64,000 nucleotides of DNA from Pseudomonadota bacterium (GTDB lineage: Bacteria > Pseudomonadota > Gammaproteobacteria > Burkholderiales > UBA9220), in NCBI GenBank assembly GCA_021845865.1, contig JAJZVC010000006.1, forward strand, positions 19,855-83,854, in the 5' to 3' direction. Shown here piece by piece: positions 24,601 through 33,684 of the stretch. The translations under genes and the position numbers were made by a program. The notes beneath the pieces are model-generated. The model had not been told where the DNA came from. It did no database searches and saw only the letters and a program-made list of their open reading frames with translations. How positions within the stretch are numbered: the first letter of the stretch is position 1; each line of letters begins with the position of its first letter.

Positions 24601-25107
24601 TCAGATGAACAGGTTGATATCCGCTTCGCCGGCGAATTCGAAGAATTTCGCCGCGCCGGCATATTCAACGCCGTCAATGAACTCGCTATGGTCGAAGCCA
24701 AACAGCTCGACGGTCATCTGGCAAGCCACGAAGCGAACTTCCGCTTCCTGGCACAGCTCGCGCAGTTCAGCAATGCTGGCCACGCCGTTGTTCTTGATGG
24801 TTTGCTTCATCAGGCTGGTAGCCAGCGTCTCGAAACCGGGAACAATCGACATGATGGCATTGGGGATGTTCCAGTTGATCTTCTGGAACCAGTCCGGCCC
24901 GAAAGGCATCTTCATCGGCATCGCAGGGTTGCCCAGGGGGCTGACCTTGAGGCCGCTGACGTCTTTTTTCAACAGGGACAGGCCGTAGAAGGTGAAGAAA
25001 ACCTCAACCTCGTACCCCAGCGCCGCAGCGGTGGACGCCAGAATATAGGGGGGGTAGGCCCAGTCCAGCGTTCCCTTGGTGGCGATGATTGCCAGTTTCT
25101 TGCTCAT
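24601..25107 (-). CDS. dsrE2: DsrE2-type DsrE/F family sulfur-transfer protein
   Basis: 168 aa MSKKLAIIATKGTLDWAYPPYILASTAAALGYEVEVFFTFYGLSLLKKD...; adjacent to tusA and rhodanese. Confidence 0.85.
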   Translation of the reverse strand: MSKKLAIIATKGTLDWAYPPYILASTAAALGYEVEVFFTFYGLSLLKKDVSGLKVSPLGNPAMPMKMPFGPDWFQKINWNIPNAIMSIVPGFETLATSLMKQTIKNNGVASIAELRELCQEAEVRFVACQMTVELFGFDHSEFIDGVEYAGAAKFFEFAGEADINLFI

Positions 25108-25173
25108 TCGTATCCTCCCAAACGTGTATGCTCCGCGCCGAAGCGCGGCCAGTGACTAATTGATATTTGGGAA

Positions 25174-25401
25174 TTACTTCTTCTTCATGAAGAACACGTA
25201 CTCGCCACCGGCTTCGGCGGAAGACAGCAGTTCGTTGCCGGTCTGCTTGGCGAAAGCGGCCATATCCTTCACGGCACCGGGGTCGGTGGCGGTGATTTTC
25301 AGCACTTGGCCGGCGGCGATTTCAGCCAGGGCCTTCTTGGTGCGCAGAATAGGCAGGGGGCAGTTCAGACCGCGTGCATCCAACTCCTTGTCGAAGTTCA
25401 T
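25174..25401 (-). CDS. tusA: TusA-family sulfur carrier
   Basis: MNFDKELDARGLNCPLPILRTKKAL (CPxP motif). Confidence 0.95.
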   Translation of the reverse strand: MNFDKELDARGLNCPLPILRTKKALAEIAAGQVLKITATDPGAVKDMAAFAKQTGNELLSSAEAGGEYVFFMKKK

Positions 25402-25510
25402 TCTTCTATCTCCTTATAGGGTGTAGGGGGTAAAAACAACAACTGACCAAAAGGGGCATTTATAATCCAGCTCGCGCCACAATGCAACTGCCGCGTGCCC
25501 CGGAAAGGCT

Positions 25511-25834
25511 TCAAGCCACGTTGGCAAGGGCTTGCCCGGCACGCAGCCAGGCAAGGATTCCCCCCTGCAAATTGAAGACGTTGTCAAAGCCGCGGGAGGC
25601 CATGTAAGCGCAAGCCTGGGCGGAACGGGCGCCGCTGTGGCAATAAAGCACCGTGGGCGTTTCCTTGCACATTTCTTCCATCTTGAGGGGCAGCAGATGC
25701 AGGGGGATGTGCATCGCGCCGTCGATCATGCCACGGGCCACCTCGGACTCCGTGCGTACGTCCACCAACAGAACCGGCTTGCCGCCGCCCAGCTTTTGCA
25801 GCCCGTAGGTATCCACTTCCTTGATTCCAAACAT
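25511..25834 (-). CDS. single-domain rhodanese
   Basis: VLLVDVRTESEVARGMIDGAMHIPL...VLYCHSGARSAQACAYMASRGFDNVFNLQGGILAW. Confidence 0.95.
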   Translation of the reverse strand: MFGIKEVDTYGLQKLGGGKPVLLVDVRTESEVARGMIDGAMHIPLHLLPLKMEEMCKETPTVLYCHSGARSAQACAYMASRGFDNVFNLQGGILAWLRAGQALANVA

Positions 25835-25888
25835 CTTTCCACTCCATCAAAAGCAGCAGGGGTATATATAGTTTTTCTAATATACAGT

Positions 25889-25902
25889 ATTCGTTCATGA
25901 AT
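25889..25902. promoter_or_regulatory. candidate ArsR-type operator
   Basis: ATTC-GTTCAT-GAAT dyad in A/T-rich intergenic region upstream of rhodanese and downstream of ArsR-rhodanese gene. Confidence 0.35.
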
Positions 25903-25963
25903 TTGAACGCCCTATCATAAATTTCTTGCAGCACCGTGACAACACTGGCGCCGCGGCCATCGC

Positions 25964-26629
25964 CTAGCCTTCTTCCACGGGGAAATGGCTGGATTTCCAC
26001 TCGGGAAAACCATCTTCCAGGCGCCTGGCCCTGTAGCCGTGGCGGCGCAATTGTTCCACGGCATCGAAGGACAACATGCAGTAGGGACCACGGCAATAAG
26101 CAATGACTTCCTGCTCCTTGGGAAGCGTGAACAGATAGTGGGACAGGTTCTCCATCGGCACATTGATGGCGCCGCGGATGTGGCCGGCGCGATACTCCGA
26201 AGACGGCCGGACATCGATGACCGTCGCTTCTCCCGATTTGAGCATTTTCAGCAATTCCTTGCGCCCCACGGGCTGCAAATCGTCCTTGGAGGCGAAGTGC
26301 TCGCGCACCAGCCGTTCCACCTCCGCCAGATGCCGCTCCCCGATCCGCCCCATGGCAGCGGCCACCAGCGGCACCTCTGCGTCGCTGAGGCTGTAAAACA
26401 CCTGCAATCCCGCTTTGCGGGAACGAACCAAGCCCCCTTCCCGCAACACCTGAAGGTGGTGGGAGGTGTTGGCGATGGGCAGGCCGCATAGCTTCGCCAA
26501 CTCCTCCACGTGCCGCTCCCCCTGCCCCAGGGCTTCCAGCAGTTCGACACGGGCCGGATGGGAAAAGCCTTTCGCCACCCGGGTCAATTGTTCAAACACG
26601 CTCTTTTTTGGTGAAACCTGGCTTTTCAT
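25964..26629 (-). CDS. ArsR-family regulator fused to C-terminal rhodanese domain
   Basis: N-term FSHPARVELLEALGQGERHVEELAKLCGLPIANTSHHLQVLREGGLVRSRKAGLQVFY; C-term VIDVRPSSEYRAGHIRGAINVP...IAYCRGPYCMLS. Confidence 0.9.
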   Translation of the reverse strand: MKSQVSPKKSVFEQLTRVAKGFSHPARVELLEALGQGERHVEELAKLCGLPIANTSHHLQVLREGGLVRSRKAGLQVFYSLSDAEVPLVAAAMGRIGERHLAEVERLVREHFASKDDLQPVGRKELLKMLKSGEATVIDVRPSSEYRAGHIRGAINVPMENLSHYLFTLPKEQEVIAYCRGPYCMLSFDAVEQLRRHGYRARRLEDGFPEWKSSHFPVEEG

Positions 26630-26641
26630 CGTCCTTCCTTA

Positions 26642-27127
26642 CTAGGCCGCCGCCCAATGCCCCGACTTGCCGCCCTGCTTCTCCAGCAGACGGACATTCT
26701 CGATGCGCATGCCCTTTTCCACCGCCTTGCACATATCGTAGATGGTCAGCAAGCCCACGCTCACCGCCGTCAACGCTTCCATTTCCACCCCCGTGCGCCC
26801 CACCGTTTCGGTGGTGGCCTCGCACTCGACCAGGGCCTTCTCCCGGTCCACCTTGAATTCCACCGCCACCCGCGTCAGGGGCAAGGGATGGCAAAGGGGA
26901 ATCAGCTCGGCCGTGCGTTTGCTCGCCTGGATCGCCGCGATACGCGCCACGCCGAGCACATCGCCTTTTTTGTTGCCGCCGGCCAGCAGCAGCGCGAGGG
27001 TTGCCGGCTGCATGCGGATAATCCCCGCCGCCCGGGCGATGCGGCGGGTTTCGGATTTTTCGCCTACGTCCACCATGTGGGCCTGGCCCTGGTCATCGAA
27101 GTGGGTGAATTCACTCATCGCTAGCAC
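26642..27127 (-). CDS. moaC: cyclic pyranopterin monophosphate synthase MoaC
   Basis: [36 protein letters not shown]...[21 protein letters not shown]...[31 protein letters not shown]. Confidence 0.95.
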   Translation of the reverse strand: MLAMSEFTHFDDQGQAHMVDVGEKSETRRIARAAGIIRMQPATLALLLAGGNKKGDVLGVARIAAIQASKRTAELIPLCHPLPLTRVAVEFKVDREKALVECEATTETVGRTGVEMEALTAVSVGLLTIYDMCKAVEKGMRIENVRLLEKQGGKSGHWAAA

Positions 27128-27342
27128 GTCCTAATTCCTAAATTTCCTTAGCCCTCTTCCCTCGGCACGCCACGTGGCGGAAACGTAACCCCGCGTATCC
27201 AGCCCCGAGAAGATACAAATCGTTACGCTTGCTCACTGACAGGCCGACGAATTTGCCGCAAACTTGAACACGAGCCCGAAAGCCCCTCAAAGCACCAGAC
27301 TGCCGCGTGAACTAAACTTCCCGTCAGGCTATCATAAGCACC

Positions 27343-28770
27343 ATGCGGATTTCACTTTTTCTGATTTTACTCCTGTTGAGTTTTCCGTTCGCCACGGCGG
27401 ACGATCTCCCCAACCTGGGCGACGTCTCCCAGAGCGCCATGTCCCCCCTGGAAGAGAGCAAACTGGGGGAGCAGATCATGCTCGACATCCATCAGGACCC
27501 GACCTTCTTCGACGACCCGGAAGTCACGGAATACCTTAACAGCCTCGGCTACCGGCTGGTGTCCGCCAGCCCCGACAACACCCTGGACTTCCACTTCTTC
27601 ACCATCCGGGACAACACGCTCAACGCCTTCGCTCTCCCCGGCGGCTATATCGGCGTCCATACGGGCCTGATCGTCGCCGCCCAGAGCGAATCCGAGCTGG
27701 CCTCGGTGCTGGCCCACGAAATCGGCCACGTGGTCCAGCACCACCTGGCCCGCATGCTCGCCCGCCAGCAGCAGAATACCCTGCCCACCATGGCCGCCCT
27801 GGCCGTGGCCGTCCTGGCCGCCCGTTCCAACCCGCAGGTTTCCCAGGCCGCCATGGCCACCGCCCAGGCCGCGTCGGTACAAACCCAACTGGACTTCACC
27901 CGGGAGCATGAACGGGAAGCGGACCGGGTAGGCCTGCTGATTCTCAGCAAGGCGGGCTTCGACACCCGCGCCATGCCCGCCTTCTTCGAGCGCCTGCAAC
28001 GGGCGAGCCGGCTTTACGAAAACAACGCTCCCGCCTACCTGCGCACCCACCCCCTGACCAGCGAGCGTATCGCCGACATCGAAAACCGCGTGGCGGAAAT
28101 GCCCTACAAGCAGGTTCGCGACAGCCTGGACTTCCAACTGCTGCGCGCCAAGCTCCGCGCCCTGCTCAGCTCGCCCGCCCAGGCGGTGAAGGAGTTCGAG
28201 AGCAATCTCCAGGACAAGCGCTACGCCAGCGAAGCCGCCCAGCACTATGGCCTCGCCCTGGCGCTGATGCGGGCAAAATCCTTCGACCGCGCCGAAACCG
28301 AAATCGCCGCGCTGCGCAAAATCACCCCCCCCAACGCCATCGTGGATACCCTCTCGGCCGATCTGAAAATGGCCCAGGGGAAAACCGATGCCGCCATCGC
28401 CCAATATCGTTCCAGCCTCCGCCTGTATCCCAACCACCGCGCCCTGGTTTACGGGCTGGGAAATGCGCTGCTGCAAGCCGGCCGCTTGGCCGATGCGGAA
28501 AAGTTCGTCCACAGCCGCATCAGCGGCAATTTCAGCCAAGACTACCGCCTCTACGAACTGCAGGCAAAAATCTACGCCGCCGAGGACAAACCCATGCTGA
28601 GCCATCAATCCCAGGCGGAAGCCTACGTCCGGCTCGGCAACCTCACGGCCGCCATCGAGCAATTGCAAATCGCCCTCAAATACGGCAGCGGCGACTTCTA
28701 CCAGCAATCCATCGTCGAAGCCCGCCTCAAGGAACTGCGCCGCACCAACGACCCCAAGCGCAAACCCTGA
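27343..28770 (+). CDS. M48-family metalloprotease with TPR (BepA/YfgC-like)
   Basis: ELASVLAHEIGHVVQHHLARM HExxH motif; N-terminal signal; C-terminal TPR. Confidence 0.92.
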   Translation: MRISLFLILLLLSFPFATADDLPNLGDVSQSAMSPLEESKLGEQIMLDIHQDPTFFDDPEVTEYLNSLGYRLVSASPDNTLDFHFFTIRDNTLNAFALPGGYIGVHTGLIVAAQSESELASVLAHEIGHVVQHHLARMLARQQQNTLPTMAALAVAVLAARSNPQVSQAAMATAQAASVQTQLDFTREHEREADRVGLLILSKAGFDTRAMPAFFERLQRASRLYENNAPAYLRTHPLTSERIADIENRVAEMPYKQVRDSLDFQLLRAKLRALLSSPAQAVKEFESNLQDKRYASEAAQHYGLALALMRAKSFDRAETEIAALRKITPPNAIVDTLSADLKMAQGKTDAAIAQYRSSLRLYPNHRALVYGLGNALLQAGRLADAEKFVHSRISGNFSQDYRLYELQAKIYAAEDKPMLSHQSQAEAYVRLGNLTAAIEQLQIALKYGSGDFYQQSIVEARLKELRRTNDPKRKP

Positions 28771-28779
28771 CCGCCCTCT

Positions 28780-28793
28780 AGTACATTTGTACT
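28780..28793. promoter_or_regulatory. palindrome upstream of soxX (candidate operator)
   Basis: AGTACA-TT-TGTACT. Confidence 0.4.
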
Positions 28794-28891
28794 AACTATC
28801 GGTTATTAAAAGAAATTCTTCCAAAAAAGACTTGCGCCGCGGCATTTTTATTGAGTATGCTTGCGGCAACCGTCGCGATCTCGCGGTTGGC

Positions 28892-28924
28892 TACCCGGGG
28901 CACAGCGGCTTCGCTTCCCGGGTA
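28892..28924 (+). promoter_or_regulatory. strong hairpin in soxX 5' leader
   Basis: TACCCGGG-gcac-AGCG-gctt-CGCT-t-CCCGGGTA. Confidence 0.55.
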
Positions 28925-28958
28925 CTTCAGGATACGAACGAGAATGGAGGAGACCATA

Positions 28959-29315
28959 ATGCTGAAAAAGCACGCCGTGGCAATGCTTGCCATCATCACC
29001 GGGACGATCGCCGCCGGCAGCGCGATGGCCGGTGGCAAGGACATGACGGGCAAGGAAATCGCCTACGACCGCAAGCTCGGCAACTGCCTGGCCTGCCATG
29101 CCATGCCCAACCAGCCGGATGCGGAAATGCCCGGCAACATCGCCCCCCCCTTGATTTCCATGAAACTGCGCTACCCGGACAAGGCCAAGCTGCGCGCCCA
29201 GATATGGGATCCGATGGTCGCCAACCCTCAGACGTCCATGCCCCCCTTCGGCAAGCACAAGGTCCTGACCGAAGAGGAAATCGATAAAGTGACGGACTTC
29301 GTTTACAGCCTGTAA
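28959..29315 (+). CDS. soxX: SoxX cytochrome c
   Basis: signal peptide; NCLACHAMPNQPDAEMPGNIAPPL heme motif; followed by soxYZAB; RBS GGAGGAG. Confidence 0.93.
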   Translation: MLKKHAVAMLAIITGTIAAGSAMAGGKDMTGKEIAYDRKLGNCLACHAMPNQPDAEMPGNIAPPLISMKLRYPDKAKLRAQIWDPMVANPQTSMPPFGKHKVLTEEEIDKVTDFVYSL

Positions 29316-29339
29316 TCCCAAACCAAGGAGAGACTTCGT

Positions 29340-29810
29340 ATGAATCAATTCCGCAGAACCTTCCTCAAGGGCGCCGGCGCCGCCGGCACCGTGGCCGTCG
29401 CCGTGGCCGCCGGCCTGCTGAAACCCACCCAGGTGCTGGCCGCCGAGTGGAACAAGGCCGGCTTCACCGCCACCAAGCTCGACGAAGCCCTGAAGACCAT
29501 CGGTGGCGCCGGCGCCGCCGAGAGCAAGGACATTCTGGTCAAGGCTCCGGACATCGCCGAGAACGGCGCCGTGGTGCCGGTGGAAATCGAGAGCAAGATT
29601 CCGGGCACCACCTCCATCGCCCTGATCATCGAAACCAACCTGAATCCCCTGTGCTCCACCTACGACTTCTCCAACGGCGCCCTGGGCTACGTGTCCACCC
29701 GCGTCAAGATGGCCAAGTCCTCCAAGGTGCGCGCCATCGTCAAGGCAGGCGGCAAGACCTACACCGCCGCCAAGGAAGTCAAAGTCACCATCGGCGGCTG
29801 CGGCGGCTAA
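29340..29810 (+). CDS. soxY: SoxY sulfur carrier
   Basis: TAT-like signal; C-terminal KVTIGGCGG swinging arm. Confidence 0.97.
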   Translation: MNQFRRTFLKGAGAAGTVAVAVAAGLLKPTQVLAAEWNKAGFTATKLDEALKTIGGAGAAESKDILVKAPDIAENGAVVPVEIESKIPGTTSIALIIETNLNPLCSTYDFSNGALGYVSTRVKMAKSSKVRAIVKAGGKTYTAAKEVKVTIGGCGG

Positions 29811-29864
29811 TTCCGCTTTTGAACGCATCCCGACCACAGCAATAGAAACTGAAAGGAATACGAA

Positions 29865-30179
29865 ATGGCAGATCCGATGAAAATCCGTGCCACCATGCAA
29901 GGCGACGTGGCCGACGTGAAAGTGCTGATGAGCCACATCATGGAAACCGGCCAGCGCAAGGACCCCAAAACCGGCCAGCTGATCCCCGCCCACTTCATCC
30001 AGGAAGTCACCGCCACCGTCAACGGCAAGCTCGTGCTGGACTCCCAATGGAGCCAGGCCATCTCCAAGAACCCCTTCCTCGGCTTCAAGGTAAAGGGCGC
30101 CAAGGCCGGCGACAAAGTGGTCGTCAACTGGGTTGACAACAAGGGCGAGAAAAACACTGCCGAAGCCACCATCGGCTAA
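29865..30179 (+). CDS. soxZ: SoxZ
   Basis: MKIRATMQGDVADVKVLMSHIMETGQRKDPKTGQLIPAHFIQEV... Confidence 0.97.
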   Translation: MADPMKIRATMQGDVADVKVLMSHIMETGQRKDPKTGQLIPAHFIQEVTATVNGKLVLDSQWSQAISKNPFLGFKVKGAKAGDKVVVNWVDNKGEKNTAEATIG

Positions 30180-30242
30180 TCCGGCCCATCGTCCCCGGGC
30201 ACGCCCGCTGGCGTGCCCGCACCAAACGAGGAGGAAGACAGT

Positions 30243-31070
30243 ATGAAAAAAATGATTCTGGCGCTCGTCGGCGCCGGTCTGGTTGCCGGCTCCCTGGCTG
30301 CCCATGCCAGCCCGGACGCGGACCGCAAGCAGCTCACCGAATACCTCAAGAAGAAAGCCCCCAAGATCAAGGTGGACCAGTACGTCAACGGCGCCCTGAT
30401 CTATGACAAGGATGCCATGGCCCAGTACCAGAGCATCATGGACTTCCCCCCCTTCGAGAACGTGGTGGAACTCGGCAAGAAGATGTGGGAGACCCCCTTC
30501 GCCAACGGCAAGACCTACGCCTCCTGCTTCCCCAACGGCGGCAAGAACGTGGCCGGCAACTACCCCATGTTCGACGACAAGCAGGGCAAGGTGGTGACCT
30601 TCGAAATGGCTATCAACGCCTGCCGCGAGGCCAACGGCGAGAAGCCCTTCGACTACAGCGGCAAGGATATCGGGGTTCTCACCTCCTACGCCCGCACCCT
30701 GTCCGACGGCATGAAGATGAACGTCAAGGTGCAAAGCGCCGCCGCCAAGGAAGCCTACGAGCGCGGTAAGCACTTCTTCTACCAGCGCCGCGGCCAGTTG
30801 AACTTCTCCTGCGCCTCCTGCCACGTGGACAACGCCGGCCACCGCCTGCGTTCCGAGCTGCTCTCCCCGGCCCTGGGGCAGGCCACCCACTGGCCCGTGT
30901 TCCGCGGCGGCGACAGCCTGGTCACCCTGCAGCAGCGCTATGTCGGCTGCAACAAGCAGGTCCGGGCCGAGGCCTTCAAGCCCGGGAGCGAGGAATACAA
31001 CGACCTCGAATACTTCCATTCCTATATGAGCAACGGTCTGCCGATGAAGGCATCGGTGTTCCGCAAGTAA
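30243..31070 (+). CDS. soxA: SoxA diheme/monoheme cytochrome c
   Basis: signal peptide; CASCHVDNAGHRLRSELLSPALGQATHWPVFR...VGCNKQVRAEAF. Confidence 0.95.
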   Translation: MKKMILALVGAGLVAGSLAAHASPDADRKQLTEYLKKKAPKIKVDQYVNGALIYDKDAMAQYQSIMDFPPFENVVELGKKMWETPFANGKTYASCFPNGGKNVAGNYPMFDDKQGKVVTFEMAINACREANGEKPFDYSGKDIGVLTSYARTLSDGMKMNVKVQSAAAKEAYERGKHFFYQRRGQLNFSCASCHVDNAGHRLRSELLSPALGQATHWPVFRGGDSLVTLQQRYVGCNKQVRAEAFKPGSEEYNDLEYFHSYMSNGLPMKASVFRK

Positions 31071-31080
31071 GCCAGCCTCC

Positions 31081-31107
31081 ACGGCCCGGATTCTTCCGGG
31101 CCGTTTT
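31081..31107 (+). terminator. hairpin between soxA and soxB (terminator/attenuator)
   Basis: ACGGCCCGGA-ttct-TCCGGGCCGT followed by short T run. Confidence 0.6.
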
Positions 31108-31178
31108 ACGATTTCACAACGATAGCGTCCGCGCCCCGGTGATGGACGCACCCTGAACAGAAACAACGGAGTCCCCCC

Positions 31179-32888
31179 ATGAACCGCCGTGAATTCCTGC
31201 AACTGCTCGCCGTGGCCGCCGCCGGCGGCCTGGCCCTGGACAGCAAGAGCGCCCTGGCTGCCGCCGACACCGGCAGCCTCTACGACCTGCCGGCCTTCGG
31301 CAACGTCAGCCTGCTGCACTTCACCGACAGCCACGCCCAACTCCTGCCCATCTACTTCCGGGAGCCCAGCGTCAACCTGGGCGTCGCCTCCATGGCTGGC
31401 AAACCGCCCCACCTGGTGGGCGAGCACCTGCTGAAGCATTACGGCATCCGCCCCGGCACCTCCGAAGCCCACGCCTTCACCTACCTGGACTTCGAAGCGG
31501 CGGCCAAAACCTACGGCAAGGTGGGCGGCTTCGCCCACCTCTCCACCCTGGTCAAGCGCGTCCGCGCCAGCCGACCCGGCTCCCTGCTGCTGGACGGCGG
31601 CGACACCTGGCAGGGCTCGGCCACCGCCCTCTGGACCAAGGGCCAGGACATGGTGGACGCCTGCAAGCTGCTGGGCGTGGACGTCATGACCGGCCACTGG
31701 GAATTCACCTACGGCGCCGAGCGGGTGAAGGAGATCGTGGACAAGGACCTCAAGGGCAAGATGGACTTCGTCGCCCACAACGTGAAGACCAACGACTTCG
31801 GCGACCAGGTGTTCGACCCCTACGTCATCCGCCCGATCAACGGCGTGCCGGTGGCCATCATTGGCCAGGCCTTCCCCTACACCCCCATCGCCAACCCCCG
31901 CTACATGATCCCCGACTGGAGCTTCGGCATCCAGGACGAGCACCTGCAGCAGATGGTGAACGAGGCGCGCGGCAAGGGCGCCCAGGTGGTGGTGCTGCTG
32001 TCCCACAACGGCATGGACGTGGACCTGAAGATGGCGAGCCGGGTCAGCGGCATCGACGCCATCCTCGGCGGCCACACCCACGACGGCGTGCCCGCCCCGG
32101 TGGCGGTGAAGAACGCTGGCGGCCAGACCCTGGTGACCAACGCCGGCTCCAATGGCAAATTCCTCGGCGTGCTGGATTTCGACGTCAAGAACGGCAAGGT
32201 GGCGGGCTGGAAGTACAAGCTGCTACCGGTGTTCTCCAACCTCCTCCCCGCCGACCCGGCCATGGACGCGCTCATCAAGCAGGTCCGCGCCCCCTACGAA
32301 TCCAAGCTCAACGAAGTGCTGGCGGTGAGCGACGACCTGCTCTACCGCCGCGGCAACTTCAACGGCACCTGGGACCAGCTGATCCTGGACGCCTTGATGG
32401 AGGTGAAGGGCGCCCAGCTCGCCTTCTCCCCCGGCTTCCGCTGGGGCACCACCATCCTCCCCGGCGAGCCCATCACCATGGAGAAGCTGATGGACCAGAC
32501 CGCCATCACCTATCCCCAGACCACGGTCAACGACTTCACCGGCCAGCAGATCAAGGACATCCTGGAGGACGTCTGCGACAACCTGTTCAACCCCGACCCC
32601 TACTATCAGCAGGGCGGCGACATGGTTCGGGTGGGCGGCCTTACCTACACCTGCAATCCCAACGCCCCCATGGGCAAGCGCATCAACGACATGCGCCTCA
32701 ACGGCAAGCCCGTCTCCGCCAGCAAGAAGTACAAGGAAGCGGGTTGGGCGCCGGTGGGCGAAGGCGTGACCGGCGAACCCATCTGGGAAGTGGTGGCCCA
32801 GTACCTGAAAGCCAAGAAGACCATCAAGGGCGTCAAGCTCAACACGCCGAAACTGGTCGGCATGGCGGGCAACCCCGGCATCGCCTGA
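31179..32888 (+). CDS. soxB: SoxB thiosulfohydrolase
   Basis: TAT signal MNRREFLQLLAVAAAGG; 5'-nucleotidase-type HFTDSHAQLLP, LLDGGDTWQGS. Confidence 0.97.
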   Translation: MNRREFLQLLAVAAAGGLALDSKSALAAADTGSLYDLPAFGNVSLLHFTDSHAQLLPIYFREPSVNLGVASMAGKPPHLVGEHLLKHYGIRPGTSEAHAFTYLDFEAAAKTYGKVGGFAHLSTLVKRVRASRPGSLLLDGGDTWQGSATALWTKGQDMVDACKLLGVDVMTGHWEFTYGAERVKEIVDKDLKGKMDFVAHNVKTNDFGDQVFDPYVIRPINGVPVAIIGQAFPYTPIANPRYMIPDWSFGIQDEHLQQMVNEARGKGAQVVVLLSHNGMDVDLKMASRVSGIDAILGGHTHDGVPAPVAVKNAGGQTLVTNAGSNGKFLGVLDFDVKNGKVAGWKYKLLPVFSNLLPADPAMDALIKQVRAPYESKLNEVLAVSDDLLYRRGNFNGTWDQLILDALMEVKGAQLAFSPGFRWGTTILPGEPITMEKLMDQTAITYPQTTVNDFTGQQIKDILEDVCDNLFNPDPYYQQGGDMVRVGGLTYTCNPNAPMGKRINDMRLNGKPVSASKKYKEAGWAPVGEGVTGEPIWEVVAQYLKAKKTIKGVKLNTPKLVGMAGNPGIA

Positions 32889-32958
32889 GGGCGTGGCCGT
32901 CACGGCTTCGGCGGCCCACGACCACGGCTCCGCCCCTTGCGGGCGCGAGTTTCAGCGC

Positions 32959-32985
32959 AAAACCGGCCTCGCGGCCGGTTTTGTT
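32959..32985 (+). terminator. soxB terminator
   Basis: AAAACCGGCCTCGCGGCCGGTTTTGTTTT. Confidence 0.8.
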
Positions 32986-33001
32986 TTGGGCCACGCCGTC
33001 C

Positions 33002-33469
33002 TTATCGGCCAGGTTTACCGTGAAAACCGCCAAAGGCCTCCTGGTCGAAAACCTTCTTCTGTTCCGGACTGAGGGCGGCGTAAAAGGCCTTCATCGCCTC
33101 GTTGCCCTTGCGCATCCGCTCCACCCGTTCCTGGGCACGGCTCAACATGCGCTCGGAGCGTTCCGGCGCGGATAGGGAACGCCAGTCGTCGCGCTTGAAA
33201 TCCTCCCGTTTCGGTAGCAGGGATTTCATCGCCTCGCTATAGTCATGCCATGCCTTTTCCTGGCTTGCCGACAGCTTCAGCTGATCGTGGAGCGCCTGTT
33301 GGCGCTTCTCCATTCTCTGCTCGAAGCGCTCGCTGTCGAAACGGACGCCGCCCCGATGTTCGGAACAGGCGCTGTCGCCTTGCCGCTGGGCAAAGGCGGG
33401 GATGGCCACGGCGCCGGTCAAGGCGGCGACAGCCAAGCCGAGGACAATACGTTGTTTGAGGGTTTGCAT
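33002..33469 (-). CDS. Spy/CpxP (LTxxQ)-family periplasmic protein
   Basis: signal peptide; KLSASQEKAWHDYSEAM...LSPEQKKVFDQE LTxxQ-type repeats. Confidence 0.75.
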   Translation of the reverse strand: MQTLKQRIVLGLAVAALTGAVAIPAFAQRQGDSACSEHRGGVRFDSERFEQRMEKRQQALHDQLKLSASQEKAWHDYSEAMKSLLPKREDFKRDDWRSLSAPERSERMLSRAQERVERMRKGNEAMKAFYAALSPEQKKVFDQEAFGGFHGKPGR

Positions 33470-33684
33470 TCGAGAACTCCTTTCCGGTTATGGGGAACTG
33501 CGGCACACCATTCATGCCTGTCCGCCATTTAACCGCCCCGCTGTACGCCAGGTGTTCCCGTCTGTTGCCGGAATGTAACCGGCGCCAGGGGAACGGTAAC
33601 CCTTCGTATCGGTCTATCCGGTCGATACACGCCGTTACATTTCGGCACTCAACAAAGGCATGGCGCTGACGCACACTTCACATC

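Noticed and set aside
27367-28707. 446-aa minus-strand ORF opposite the M48 peptidase
   Set aside because: Antisense to a well-supported HExxH metalloprotease
28848-32081. 1077-aa minus-strand ORF opposite soxXYZAB
   Set aside because: Low-complexity Gly/Val/His/Ala-rich translation antisense to strongly supported sox genes; artefact of high GC third positions
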